DNA from: CAZTPJ01 sp964614515
GTDB taxonomy: Bacteria > Planctomycetota > Phycisphaerae > Phycisphaerales > UBA1924
Direction: 5' to 3'
NCBI GenBank assembly: GCA_964614515.1
Contig: CAZTPJ010000039.1
Coordinates: 1-34,521, forward strand
Length of the DNA: 34,521 bases
Shown in pieces: positions 8,082 to 15,767 of this stretch (its first letter is position 1; every line of letters begins with the position of its first letter). The notes under the pieces were generated by a model. That model was not told where the DNA came from. It saw only the letters and a program-made list of their open reading frames with translations, and made no database searches. Position numbers and translations under genes: made by a program.

Positions 8082-8453
8082 ATGCTTCGCCCAGTTCTGC
8101 ACAGCAAGATTCACATGGCCCGCGTGACGGCGGCCAAGCCGGAGTATGTCGGCTCGGTCACGATCGACGCCGATCTGCTCGAAGCGTGCGGCATGCGCGT
8201 CAACGATGCGATTCACGTCGCCAACTGCCGTAACGGCGAGCGGTTTGAGACCTACATCTTCCGCGGCGAGCCCGGGTCGCGCGTGATCGAGGTGAACGGT
8301 GCGGCCGCACATCTCGTCGAGGTTGGCGACCGCCTCATCATCATGCACTACGCGATGATGACGGATGAGGAGTATCGCGAGCATCGGCCGAAGGTGCTCA
8401 TCATGGGTGAGGGGAATCGCGTCACCGAGACGATGCGATATGAGCCGCGGTGA
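8082..8453 (+). CDS. panD: Aspartate 1-decarboxylase proenzyme
   Basis: PanD makes beta-alanine from L-aspartate for pantothenate and CoA synthesis in the cytoplasm. The 123-residue protein has the normal length. It shows K9 in LHSKIH, the self-cleavage pair G24-S25 in EYVGSVTID (Ser25 becomes the pyruvoyl cofactor), R54 and Y58 in NGERFETY, and the family stretch GSRVIEVNGAAAH. The ATG at 8082 gives the canonical start MLRPVLHSKIH; the ribosome site is weak. It stands alone: no panB, panC or coaA is present here. Archaeal-type PanM/PanZ dependence cannot be judged from this window. Confidence 0.96.
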   Translation: MLRPVLHSKIHMARVTAAKPEYVGSVTIDADLLEACGMRVNDAIHVANCRNGERFETYIFRGEPGSRVIEVNGAAAHLVEVGDRLIIMHYAMMTDEEYREHRPKVLIMGEGNRVTETMRYEPR

Positions 8454-8475
8454 GATGCGGGGGCTGGTTTCCCAG

Positions 8476-9264
8476 TCACTGGTTGTGAGGCGGTTCTCGC
8501 ATGAGGCGGATGTCACGCCACGCGGGGAAGGCCTCGCGCCAGCGGGCGACATGCGAAGGGTCGATGCTGACCGACAGCACACCCTCGCGAGCATCGAGTT
8601 CGCCCAGGATCTCGCCGCGCGGGCCGATGGCCATCGAGCCGCCGACATAGTTCAGGTGTGGATCGCGCCCGGTGCGGTTGACGCCGAACACGAAGGCCTG
8701 ATTCTCAATCGCGCGTGCGATGAGCAAGGCACGCCAGTGGTGCTGCCGCGCATCGGGCCAGTTCGCGCCCAGCGCAAACGCCCCGGCCCCACGCAAGAGG
8801 CCCATGCGAAACAACTCCGGAAACCGAAGGTCATAGCAGATCGCGGGGCAGATGCGAAGGCCCTGCCAGGCATACTGCTCCACGGCCGTGCCGCCATCAA
8901 AGCGCTCACCCTCGCGCCCGAAGGAAAACGGATGGATCTTGGCGTATTCAGTGAGCAGCGAGCCATCGGGTGCGATGATCGGAGCGCGGTTGGTGGCCCG
9001 GCCTGAGCCGCTGATGCGGATGGTGCGCCCGCCGTGAACCGTCGCGCTGTGCGAAGTCGCAAGGTCGCGGAGAAAGGCGAGCGTCTCGTCGCGGTCATCG
9101 GCCGTGTCGTCGATGTTCAGCGAAAAGCCGGTGTCGAACATCTCAGGAAGCACGATGAGGTCGCCTGGCGAGACTGCGGCTGTGGCGAGCAGATCTCGCA
9201 CGCGGGCGAAGTTCGCGGGCTTGTCTTCCCACCGGATGTCGAGTTGCACGAGGTGGACTCGCAT
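8476..9264 (-). CDS. yafV: Nitrilase-superfamily omega-amidase, YafV type
   Basis: Carbon-nitrogen hydrolase of 262 residues. The catalytic triad is visible: E41 in IVLPEMFDTGFS, K109 in YAKIHPF, C143 in AICYDLRFPELF. Several stretches match the YafV/Nit2-type branch, including LPEMF-TGF, ANWP, HW-ALL-ARAIENQA-V-G-NR-G, and the C-terminal REAFPAWRD. That branch hydrolyses alpha-keto acid amides such as 2-oxoglutaramate and 2-oxosuccinamate in a methionine-salvage or Gln-transaminase repair role. The assignment is by family resemblance; the exact substrate is inferred. It converges with panD (22 bp between stop codons) and diverges from maf, with 55 bp between starts. Confidence 0.92.
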   Translation of the reverse strand: MRVHLVQLDIRWEDKPANFARVRDLLATAAVSPGDLIVLPEMFDTGFSLNIDDTADDRDETLAFLRDLATSHSATVHGGRTIRISGSGRATNRAPIIAPDGSLLTEYAKIHPFSFGREGERFDGGTAVEQYAWQGLRICPAICYDLRFPELFRMGLLRGAGAFALGANWPDARQHHWRALLIARAIENQAFVFGVNRTGRDPHLNYVGGSMAIGPRGEILGELDAREGVLSVSIDPSHVARWREAFPAWRDIRLMREPPHNQ

Positions 9265-9319
9265 GGAATGAGGTTAGGCGACGGCGAACGTCGGCGCGTG
9301 ACGTTCCGTAGACTTGGGT

Positions 9320-9982
9320 GTGAGCGTTGAAGGCGTTGACAGCGCGGCGTCGGCGTTTGAGCCTGTGGTGCTGGCGAGTTCTTCGCCGCGACGGCGCGAG
9401 ATGCTGCTGCGCCACGAGATTGAGCATGTGGTCGTGCCGCCGGGGTTTGATGATGGCGTGTTGCGCCCGGGACAGGTCACGCCCGGGCGATGGGTCGCGG
9501 CCCTGGCGTACCTGAAGGCGTCATCGCCCACGGCGATGCGCGAGGCGGATGCACGGCAATGGCGGGTGCTCGGCGCGGACACCGTTTGCGTGCTGGATGA
9601 TCGCATCATCGGCCAGCCCGCGGACGCCACGGCCGCGCGGGAGACCATCGAAGCGTTTGAGAATCGCGAGCACGACGTGCTGACGGGCGCTGCGCTGGTT
9701 TCGCCGGGGAATCGGGCGCGTGTGATCTTCACCGATCGGGCGGTGGTTCGCGTGGGCGCGATTGGTGCAGCGCGAATCAGTGAGTATGTCGCTTCGGGTT
9801 TGTGGCGCGGCAAGGCCGGGGCGTACAACCTGTCGGAGCGGCTCGCGGCCGGGTGGCCGATCGAGGTGGACGGCGACCCCGACACGGTGATGGGCCTGCC
9901 GATGCGTCGATTGCTGTCGATGTTGTCGCGTGGTCGGACGCCGACGTTCGCGCGGCATGATGTACGCGAGGCCGTGCCGTGA
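9320..9982 (+). CDS. maf: Maf-family nucleotide pyrophosphatase
   Basis: Maf proteins hydrolyse non-canonical or excess nucleoside triphosphates to monophosphates. The 220-residue protein has the N-terminal signature VVLASSSPRRREML, the conserved acidic LGADTV (D87) followed by IIGQPADATAA, and the C-terminal GKAGAYNLSERLA...VMGLPM. The usual AGAYGIQG is altered to AGAYNLSE, so subfamily specificity (UTP/dTTP versus m7GTP) cannot be read off safely. The start is uncertain: GTG at 9320 is chosen over TTG at 9314, and neither has a clear ribosome site. Its stop overlaps the next start by one base (TGATG), so it leads a three-gene operon ending in lpxK. Confidence 0.92.
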   Translation: MSVEGVDSAASAFEPVVLASSSPRRREMLLRHEIEHVVVPPGFDDGVLRPGQVTPGRWVAALAYLKASSPTAMREADARQWRVLGADTVCVLDDRIIGQPADATAARETIEAFENREHDVLTGAALVSPGNRARVIFTDRAVVRVGAIGAARISEYVASGLWRGKAGAYNLSERLAAGWPIEVDGDPDTVMGLPMRRLLSMLSRGRTPTFARHDVREAVP

Positions 9983-10389
9983 TGCTGCTGGCGCAGGGTC
10001 CAAGTCCGGTTCCGCTGGCGTCGCCCTGGGTTGTGGCGCCGATCGCGGGGTTGGTCATCCTCGGACTTACGGCGCACCTGGCGAAGGTGTGGCGTCACGA
10101 GCGGATCGCGATTCGACGGAGGCTGCGTGGGACCAACGCGTTATTCATGCTCGCGGGGACGCTGGCGGGCGCGTATGGCCTCGCGGGAGTCGCGCCGGCG
10201 GCGGGGCAGCGGTTCGTGTTCGCGTGGACCATTACGATGGCGCTGGCGGGCGCTGTGGTGATCGTGGCGCTGGCGGACGCGATGGTCACGCTTCGTCTGC
10301 GGCGCATGGCCGAGGCTGTGCTTCGCTCGCGCCTGCGCGACGATCTCAAGCGCGCTGATCCCCCGCGCGGAGGTGATGATGATGCATGA
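9982..10389 (+). CDS. Small membrane protein between maf and lpxK
   Basis: Protein of 135 residues with three likely membrane helices: about 12-30 (SPWVVAPIAGLVILGLTAHL), 52-72 (ALFMLAGTLAGAYGLAGVA) and 80-103 (FVFAWTITMALAGAVVIVAL). A charged C-terminal tail rich in Arg and Asp follows. I do not recognise a family. The gene overlaps maf at its start (one base) and lpxK at its end (8 bases), so it is almost certainly cotranscribed and coupled with both. The position suggests an envelope-related role; this is inference only. Confidence 0.75.
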   Translation: MLLAQGPSPVPLASPWVVAPIAGLVILGLTAHLAKVWRHERIAIRRRLRGTNALFMLAGTLAGAYGLAGVAPAAGQRFVFAWTITMALAGAVVIVALADAMVTLRLRRMAEAVLRSRLRDDLKRADPPRGGDDDA

Positions 10390-11470
10390 TCGCCGCCGCG
10401 GGCCACTTCGGCAGCCGCTGGCGGCGCCGCTGGCGTTCGCGTATGGGCGGGCCATCGCGCAGCGCAACCGCGCGTTCGACGCGGGCAAGCGCGTGATCAC
10501 GTTTGATCGACCGGTCATCAGCGTGGGGAACCTGTCGGTGGGCGGCACGGGAAAGACGCCGATGGTGATCGCGATCGTGCGGGCGCTGCGCGAGGCGGGA
10601 CGCGAACCGTGCATCGCCATGCGCGGCTATCGCGCCGCGAAAACGGGGGGGAAATCTGACGAGGCGGCGGTCTACACGGCCGAATTGCCCGAGACACCCG
10701 TGGTGGCGCAGGCGAATCGTGTCGATGGCTTGATCGCGCTGTTTGCGACTGAACGCGGGCGACGCGTGGACTGTATCGTGCTTGACGATGGGTTTCAGCA
10801 TCGGCGCATCGCGCGGCAGATGGACATTGTGTTGATCGACGCGATGTGCGATGTCTTCGCGGATCGGTTGCTGCCGGCCGGGTGGCTGCGCGAGCCGGTC
10901 GCATCGCTTTCGCGGGCGCACGCGGTGGTGGTGACGCACGCGGAGAACGTGAGCGCGGGAGAGGTCAAGCGGATGGCGTCGCGCGTGCGAGAGATAGCGC
11001 CCAGGGCGCTGGTGGGCGTGGCGAGGCATGAATGGACGGGGCTGAGAAGTGGTGATGCCGCGATCGGCGCGGAACGGCCGGCCACTCAGGAACCTGCCGC
11101 GGAGCGGCAGGCCACCCGGGACCGGCCGGTGTCGTGGCTGCATGGTCGTCGCGTGGTGGCCGTGTGCGCGATTGGGAATCCGCGGGCGTTTATCGCGGGC
11201 ATCGAGCGTGCCGGGGCGCGGATCGCGGCGAGCGTGGTGCGCCCGGATCACGATGCGTTCGCGCCTGGCGTGGTGTCGCGCATCATTGATGCCGCGCGTC
11301 GCGAGGCCGCCGGCGCGATCGTGTGTACGGAAAAGGACTGGACGAAACTGCGGCGCGTGGAGGCGCAGCGCTGGCCGTGCGAAGTCGTCAGGCCGAGGCT
11401 TGAGATGACGTTTGCGGAGGGGTGGGAGGTGCTGCGCGGGCGGGTGGTGAAGGTGGCGGTGAGTGACTAG
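10382..11470 (+). CDS. lpxK: Tetraacyldisaccharide 4'-kinase, with an in-frame repeat insertion
   Basis: LpxK phosphorylates the lipid A disaccharide precursor at the 4' position on the inner membrane, using ATP. The 362-residue protein has the family P-loop SVGGTGKTP (52-60), CIAMRGYR (77-84), SDEAAV (92-97), LDDGFQHRR (134-142), LLPAGWLREP (163-172) and the late TEKDWTKL motif. The start at 10382 follows GGAGG by 8 bases; ATGs at 10376 and 10379 are alternatives. Residues about 232-247 (RPATQEPAAERQATRD) are encoded by a copy of the dispersed palindromic repeat. This Ala/Arg/Glu-rich insert lies just before the SWLHGRRVVAVCAIGNP segment, where the family normally has a short linker. The reading frame is preserved, so the enzyme is probably functional. 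The last 83 bp are overlapped by the gene on the other strand. Confidence 0.94.
   Translation: MHDRRRGPLRQPLAAPLAFAYGRAIAQRNRAFDAGKRVITFDRPVISVGNLSVGGTGKTPMVIAIVRALREAGREPCIAMRGYRAAKTGGKSDEAAVYTAELPETPVVAQANRVDGLIALFATERGRRVDCIVLDDGFQHRRIARQMDIVLIDAMCDVFADRLLPAGWLREPVASLSRAHAVVVTHAENVSAGEVKRMASRVREIAPRALVGVARHEWTGLRSGDAAIGAERPATQEPAAERQATRDRPVSWLHGRRVVAVCAIGNPRAFIAGIERAGARIAASVVRPDHDAFAPGVVSRIIDAARREAAGAIVCTEKDWTKLRRVEAQRWPCEVVRPRLEMTFAEGWEVLRGRVVKVAVSD
11076..11122. repeat. Palindromic repeat inside lpxK
   Basis: Bases 11093-11122 match unit 1 of the window-start cluster (48-77) at 27 of 30 positions and keep the palindrome CCTGCCGC-GGA-GCGGCAGG. The preceding 17 bases resemble the 3' half of another unit. 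It is read in frame as part of LpxK. Confidence 0.8.
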
Positions 11471-12197
11471 AAAGCTGCATGGAGGTGTGGCCGCACTCCG
11501 GGCAGACAGGACCGGGCAGGCCGCGCAGGTCATAGCGACACTTGACGCAGCGCCCGTGTCTGATGCGGTTGTACCACGCAACCAGGCGCCAGAGTGTGTA
11601 CAAGGTGGCGAGAATCGCGGCATAGAACGCTGTGTTCGCGATGAATCCGTTGACTTCGGGCCGCAGCGGCGGCAGCGGTCGGTATGTCATGCCTGCCCAG
11701 TGCCACAAACCGATGCTCTGCGCGTCAAAGTACGAGGTGCGCTGAACCTTGTTCCAGAACGTTGGGTGTGCGGGAGGAGTCGCGAATCCCGTCCACTCGA
11801 AGCGGGCTTCAAACGCGAGGACAGGCCAACCCGCGCGCACGACTCGATGGCAGGAGTCCGGCGCACGCGGATCCAGCTTCCTGGCCCAATAATTGTTCTC
11901 CCCGAGTCCGACAATCTGGTCGGAGAGTCCGAATCCGATCGCGTTGTCAACGTACGCGTGGCGGATGGCGCCCGGTGGGGCCGAACGAAGCCAAGCAAGT
12001 GCTGAAGTCGATTCGCATTGCGCGTGGTTGGCGACTGATGAGGTCGAAAAGTCAGTGCGCGATACGACAGTCACGGTTGAGAATCTCGCCGCGGCGATCG
12101 CGACGACAAACGTCAGGATCGCGCCGCAGGCGATAAGCACCGCGATTCGCAGCAAGAATCGCGCTAGAAATTGAACATGATGTAGCGCGGTACTCAC
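11388..12197 (-). CDS. Membrane protein with C-terminal zinc ribbon
   Basis: Protein of 269 residues starting at a GTG (12197). It has an N-terminal membrane helix (about 9-37, FLLRIAVLIACGAILTFVVA), an extracytoplasmic region of about 145 residues, a second helix (about 183-207, FIANTAFYAAILATLYTLWR), and then a two-CxxC zinc ribbon, CVKCRYDLRGLPGPVCPECG. That ribbon follows a membrane helix in many planctomycete proteins, usually at the very C-terminus. Here a tail of about 30 residues rich in Pro, Ser and Ala follows it, encoded antisense to the 3' end of lpxK. Function is unknown. It lies about 90 bp after the 68-residue gene and may be cotranscribed with it. Confidence 0.75.
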   Translation of the reverse strand: MSTALHHVQFLARFLLRIAVLIACGAILTFVVAIAAARFSTVTVVSRTDFSTSSVANHAQCESTSALAWLRSAPPGAIRHAYVDNAIGFGLSDQIVGLGENNYWARKLDPRAPDSCHRVVRAGWPVLAFEARFEWTGFATPPAHPTFWNKVQRTSYFDAQSIGLWHWAGMTYRPLPPLRPEVNGFIANTAFYAAILATLYTLWRLVAWYNRIRHGRCVKCRYDLRGLPGPVCPECGHTSMQLSSHSPPPSPPARAAPPTPPQTSSQASA

Positions 12198-12290
12198 GGC
12201 ATTCGTCCATGCATGCTCACATCAGAACAGAGCGGAGAACTCTCAGTGTCCGCGAAGGTCAGTCGCGCTTCAGATCGACAACAGCGAGTG

Positions 12291-12497
12291 TCACGCCACA
12301 CGACCTGGCGTAGTGCGATACTCGGGAGGAGCGACGACGCGAGCGGCTTCGTGACGTTCGATCTCTCGCAGTCGTTCGGCGATTCGTCGAAGGTCGTGCC
12401 CGTATCGAGCGGATGCGGCAAGCTTGATTGCACGAATCTCATCGAGAAACGGATCGGTTGAAGTCTCGGGCGGTGATTGAGTGTTATCTGTCGCCAT
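12291..12497 (-). CDS. Small hypothetical protein, planctomycete type
   Basis: Protein of 68 residues starting MATDNTQSPPETSTDPFLDE, with a purine-rich ribosome site (GAGGACGAG) before the ATG at 12497. The central part, DPFLDEIRAIKLAASARYGH-DL-RIAERLREIE, is a charged helical pattern seen in many short planctomycete and cyanobacterial hypothetical proteins of unknown role, sometimes beside toxin-like genes. No toxin partner is adjacent here. A longer frame from 12566 exists, but its extra N-terminus looks unlike the family. The assignment as a real gene rests on this pattern and on good start spacing. Confidence 0.6.
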   Translation of the reverse strand: MATDNTQSPPETSTDPFLDEIRAIKLAASARYGHDLRRIAERLREIERHEAARVVAPPEYRTTPGRVA

Positions 12498-12561
12498 CTG
12501 TCGCTCGTCCTCGCTTCGCATGTGGGGTTCGATGCGTTCCCTCGTGCATTCGTTTCGGTTG

Positions 12562-12592
12562 CGCACAGGCGAGACGCCCGTGCCACCGCGGA
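12562..12592. repeat. Dispersed palindromic repeat, copy B
   Basis: Identical over 31 bases to 7864-7894, with the same stem and AGA loop on the plus strand. It lies 10 bp beyond the stop codon of the cysteine-desulfurase-like gene (stop at 12603), so both copies sit immediately downstream of a gene end. Confidence 0.75.
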
Positions 12593-12602
12593 TGAACGAG
12601 CG

Positions 12603-13826
12603 TTAGACACTCACAACTTCCCTCATCGTCTCCACAAACGCATCGACATCCTCTTCCGTGTTGAACGCGCCGGGGCTGACGCGGATGGCGCCGCCGCGGT
12701 CGAAGGTGCCCAGGGCGCGGTGGGCGCCGGGGGCGCAGTGCAGGCCGGCGCGAATGGCGATGCCGGCCTGCGAATCGAGCAGCGCGCCAAGGTCCGTCGG
12801 CGCCCAGTTGTCAACCGTGAGGCTCAGCACGCCGACGCGTCCATCGCTCGTTGGCGGGCCGACGATGCCCACGCCCGGCAAACTCGACACGCCCTGGATC
12901 AATCGCGAGACGAGCGAAAGTTCATGCGCCAGCGTCACGGCCGGGTCGTGCCTTTCGCGATGCTCAAGCGCCGCGAGCAGGCCGACGAATCCGACGGAGT
13001 TTGGCGAACCCGGCTCGAATCGTCGCGGCATGGCCTCGGGCATGTCATCCTTGCCGGAGTCGCCGCCGGTGCCGCCGAAGCGCGTGGGCAGCAGGCGCAG
13101 CGCAGCGCCCGGCGTCTGGCCTGTCGCTCGCTTGGAAACATACAAGACGCCCGTGCCCGTCGGACCCATCAGCGACTTGTGTCCCGGGAACGCGAGCAGG
13201 TCAATCGCGTCGGCTTCGACATCAATCGGCACAAGCCCGGCCGTCTGCGACGCATCCAGCAGCGTGATGATGTCCGGGCGTGACTTCCGCAGCGCGCGAA
13301 AGACCGCGGCGCACGGCCCGATCGTCCCCACCACGTTGCTCGCGCTCATCGTGGCGATCAGCACGGTTCGTTCATCCACGGCCGCGAGCAGTTCATCGCC
13401 GCACACCCGGCCCTTGCCATCACATCGCACCTCTTCCACGTCAATGATGCCGCGCGAGTGAAGATGATGAATGGGGCGGCGAATGGCGTTGTGTTCGAGG
13501 ACGGTGGTGATGACCTTCGGCCGTTGGCCCGCGGGCGCGGCGTTTGGCGTGTGATCGCGGAAGAGGCCGAGGATGGCCATGTTGAAACTGTCGGTGGCGC
13601 CTGGGGTGAGGATGACGTGATCCGGCGATGGGGCCTTGATGAGTTGGGCGAGTTTCAGTCGCGCGCGGGAGACAAGTTCCGCGTTGCGCGAGGCCATGGT
13701 GTATGACCCGCGCCCGGGCGTCGCGGCGCCTTCGCTGACGAACTTCGCCATCGCCTCGGCCACGCCCGGAGCCTTGGGCCACGTCGTCGAAGCGTTGTCG
13801 AGATAGATGGTCCTGCCGTTGTTCAT
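12603..13826 (-). CDS. Class V aminotransferase, cysteine desulfurase family
   Basis: PLP enzyme of 407 residues. The start gives IYLDNASTTWPKAPGV, the opening of the EF2568-type branch of cysteine desulfurase-like proteins. Visible residues are H112 in VLEHNAIRRP, D191 in LLDASQTAG, the PLP lysine K217 in FPGHKSLMGPTG, and a candidate persulfide cysteine C364 in RAGLHCAPGAH followed by LGT. These support removal of sulfur from cysteine to form a protein persulfide, feeding Fe-S or thio-cofactor synthesis, or a related lyase reaction. No sufBCDU, iscU or thiI is nearby, so the sulfur acceptor is unknown. A GGAG ribosome site precedes the ATG. It lies 65 bp after the 65-residue gene in a same-strand run from yceI. 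Confidence 0.92.
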   Translation of the reverse strand: MNNGRTIYLDNASTTWPKAPGVAEAMAKFVSEGAATPGRGSYTMASRNAELVSRARLKLAQLIKAPSPDHVILTPGATDSFNMAILGLFRDHTPNAAPAGQRPKVITTVLEHNAIRRPIHHLHSRGIIDVEEVRCDGKGRVCGDELLAAVDERTVLIATMSASNVVGTIGPCAAVFRALRKSRPDIITLLDASQTAGLVPIDVEADAIDLLAFPGHKSLMGPTGTGVLYVSKRATGQTPGAALRLLPTRFGGTGGDSGKDDMPEAMPRRFEPGSPNSVGFVGLLAALEHRERHDPAVTLAHELSLVSRLIQGVSSLPGVGIVGPPTSDGRVGVLSLTVDNWAPTDLGALLDSQAGIAIRAGLHCAPGAHRALGTFDRGGAIRVSPGAFNTEEDVDAFVETMREVVSV

Positions 13827-13891
13827 CGTTGCTGACTCCGCCGTGTAGGCGCGAACGAGACTCGCGCTGCTTCATCATACCAGAAATCGCC

Positions 13892-14089
13892 CTATCCGCG
13901 GCGCATGCGGTGAACCCACACGCCATATTCGAGGATTGCCCGCAGGCGCTCGCGAAGGGGCAGGCGTTGGTTGCCCACGGCCGTGTGCATCCGCCAGTTC
14001 CAATAAGCCCCGCGAAGACGTCCGCGCGAGAGTACCGCCAGCCGCAGGAGTTGATACAGACCGCCACAAAGGTCCAGGGTCGCTCGCAC
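13892..14089 (-). CDS. Small basic hypothetical protein
   Basis: Protein of about 65 residues if it starts at the GTG at 14089: VRATLDLCGGLYQLLRLAVL, then RGAYWNWRMHTAVG, ending ILEYGVWVHRMRRG. The pattern AYW-WR--TA-G followed by an Arg-rich EY--WV-RM tail recalls short planctomycete proteins of unknown function. There is no signal peptide and no clear ribosome site. It starts 29 bp after the stop codon of the multi-TM gene, which supports an operon. Start and reality are both uncertain. Confidence 0.5.
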   Translation of the reverse strand: MRATLDLCGGLYQLLRLAVLSRGRLRGAYWNWRMHTAVGNQRLPLRERLRAILEYGVWVHRMRRG

Positions 14090-14118
14090 GGGGGATCGTA
14101 GGGCGTGCGGGCGGAAGG

Positions 14119-15012
14119 TCAGTACGGGTACTGGTTTGCGGCCGCGGCGGCGAGGGCGAGGCCGATGGCCGTGCCGGATGTCAGCGTCCCGGCGGCAGCG
14201 ACGATGGCGGCGCGTATCCAGCGATTGAGCCGAGCCACCGGGGGGAGCCACGCGAGACAGGCCGTGACGGGGGTGATGCCGAGCAGGATGAGTTGGGCAG
14301 GCGCGATGCCCGAGGGGCCGAAGATGAGTCCAATGCTCACAAGCAGCGTGAGCAGCGCGATGGCCGTGGTGACTCCGCCAAGGGGCGTGAATGTTCGTCG
14401 CAGCGCGGCGACGACCAGGCACGAGCCGAGGATGGCCGTGACGCCTCCGGCGAGTTGAGCATGATGTGCGACGGCGGCCTGGAGGATGACGACGGCCGCG
14501 GCGTGCGCGGTGAGGAAGAGCGCGGCCGTGGTTTCAAGCGCGCGCTCGCGCACCGCGCCGCGATCCAGCAGCGCCGACAGGGCCAGGGCGATCAGCGTCA
14601 TCGCTCCAAGTCGCGTGGCGAGTTGTGCCGTTGTCCATGATCCGGCCTGATGCAGCGCGCCGAAAATCAGCCAGAACGCGCACGGCGTCACCACAAGCAT
14701 CGTCATGAGCCGCACCAGCAGCGGCGCCCGCACCAGCGCGAGCGCGACCCCCGCGATGCCCAGCAGCGCCGCGGCGTGTGGAACGCGATCCGTGGCCTGG
14801 CCGACGCGCGGCCAGAGCATCGGCAAACGCTGCTGCACGACGCACTCGGCCCAGATCACCGCGAGCGCAAGCAGAAGCGGAAGCAGCCACGCGGGGCCTG
14901 GTTTGGCGTCATCGCGACGTTTCCACCACGCGGCCGTCAGCGCGATCGCACCCACAGCCCCGGGCAGTACGCCCAGCAGCAGCACCTGAATCGCAACCTG
15001 CGATGGGTCCAT
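14119..15012 (-). CDS. Multi-pass membrane protein, unknown function
   Basis: Protein of 297 residues with about 8-9 predicted membrane helices, for example VLLLGVLPGAVGAIALTAAW near the N-terminus, WLLPLLLALAVIWAECVV and LMTMLVVTPCAFWLIFGAL in the middle, and AAIVAAAGTLTSGTAIGLAL at the end. Loops are short and basic residues cluster between helices. I recognise no transporter or enzyme motif. It begins 23 bp after the stop codon of the YceI-family gene and is probably cotranscribed with it. High Ala/Leu content fits neighbouring genes. Confidence 0.7.
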   Translation of the reverse strand: MDPSQVAIQVLLLGVLPGAVGAIALTAAWWKRRDDAKPGPAWLLPLLLALAVIWAECVVQQRLPMLWPRVGQATDRVPHAAALLGIAGVALALVRAPLLVRLMTMLVVTPCAFWLIFGALHQAGSWTTAQLATRLGAMTLIALALSALLDRGAVRERALETTAALFLTAHAAAVVILQAAVAHHAQLAGGVTAILGSCLVVAALRRTFTPLGGVTTAIALLTLLVSIGLIFGPSGIAPAQLILLGITPVTACLAWLPPVARLNRWIRAAIVAAAGTLTSGTAIGLALAAAAANQYPY

Positions 15013-15035
15013 CCGTGACTTTCATCGCACGCGAA

Positions 15036-15656
15036 TCAGCGCGTGCCTTCCATGCCGATCATGATCGTCACCTCATCGCCCAGCGAATCGGCGAACTTGG
15101 TCATGCCAAACTCGCTGCGCTTGATGGTCAAGACGGCCTCAAACCCGGCCAACTCGCCGCGATTGCCCGTTTTGGACTTGGCCTTGGTGATCTGCGCGGT
15201 GACGGGCTTGGTGACGCCCATCATCGTGAAGTCGCCGGAGACGCTGAACGCGCCCTCGCCGGTCGATGAGACCGACTTGCTCTTGAACGTCGCGGTCTTG
15301 TTGAGCGCGGTGTTGAAGAAGTCAGGGCTGCGAAGGTGATTGTCGCGACGCTCGTTGGCCGTATCGACCCGTTCCAGGTTGACGGTCACGTCGATGGAAC
15401 TTGCGGAGGCGTCCGCTGAGTCGAGGAGGAAACTGCCGGAGATTTCGTTGAATCGACCGAAGAACGTGCCGACCTCGTTGTGGCTGATGCGGAAGATCAC
15501 GGCCGAGTGAACGTTGTCCACATTGAACGCGGCGGCCGATGCGGGAACCAGCGCGGGGGCCGACTCGATGGACTCAACATGCCGCGGCGCCAGCGCCACG
15601 CCAGCCCCGGCCACCAGCATCAACCCACCCGCGACGACAATCCTCAGTGCCTTCAT
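15036..15656 (-). CDS. YceI-family periplasmic lipid-binding protein
   Basis: Exported YceI-like protein of 206 residues. The ATG at 15656 has an AGGAG ribosome site and gives a signal peptide (MKALRIVVAGGLMLVAGAGV). The mature part shows YceI hallmarks: FNVDNVHSAVIFRISHNEVG, then TFFGRFNEISGSF, the VNLERVDTANERRDNHLRS block, FFNTALNKTATFKS, the GDFTMMGVTKPVT strand, and a late RSEFGMTKF. The family folds as an extended lipocalin-like barrel that binds polyisoprenoid lipids. The exact ligand is unknown. It diverges from the Tat-exported PLP enzyme (111 bp between starts), and the multi-TM gene follows closely. Confidence 0.92.
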   Translation of the reverse strand: MKALRIVVAGGLMLVAGAGVALAPRHVESIESAPALVPASAAAFNVDNVHSAVIFRISHNEVGTFFGRFNEISGSFLLDSADASASSIDVTVNLERVDTANERRDNHLRSPDFFNTALNKTATFKSKSVSSTGEGAFSVSGDFTMMGVTKPVTAQITKAKSKTGNRGELAGFEAVLTIKRSEFGMTKFADSLGDEVTIMIGMEGTR

Positions 15657-15767
15657 GGAGATTCTCCTGTTCGTGATCCGCCGGTCTCCCCTCTGAAGCC
15701 CGGCCAAGTGGATTAACGATAGCCCCCGCGGATGTGGTAGACTGGTGGCACCATCGGAGGTTCCGCG

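Noticed and set aside
12194..12610. 138-codon minus-strand frame whose end overlaps the GTG start of the zinc-ribbon gene
   Set aside because: Its N-terminus is translated from the dispersed repeat, and the 68-codon frame at 12291-12497 fits a known protein pattern better.
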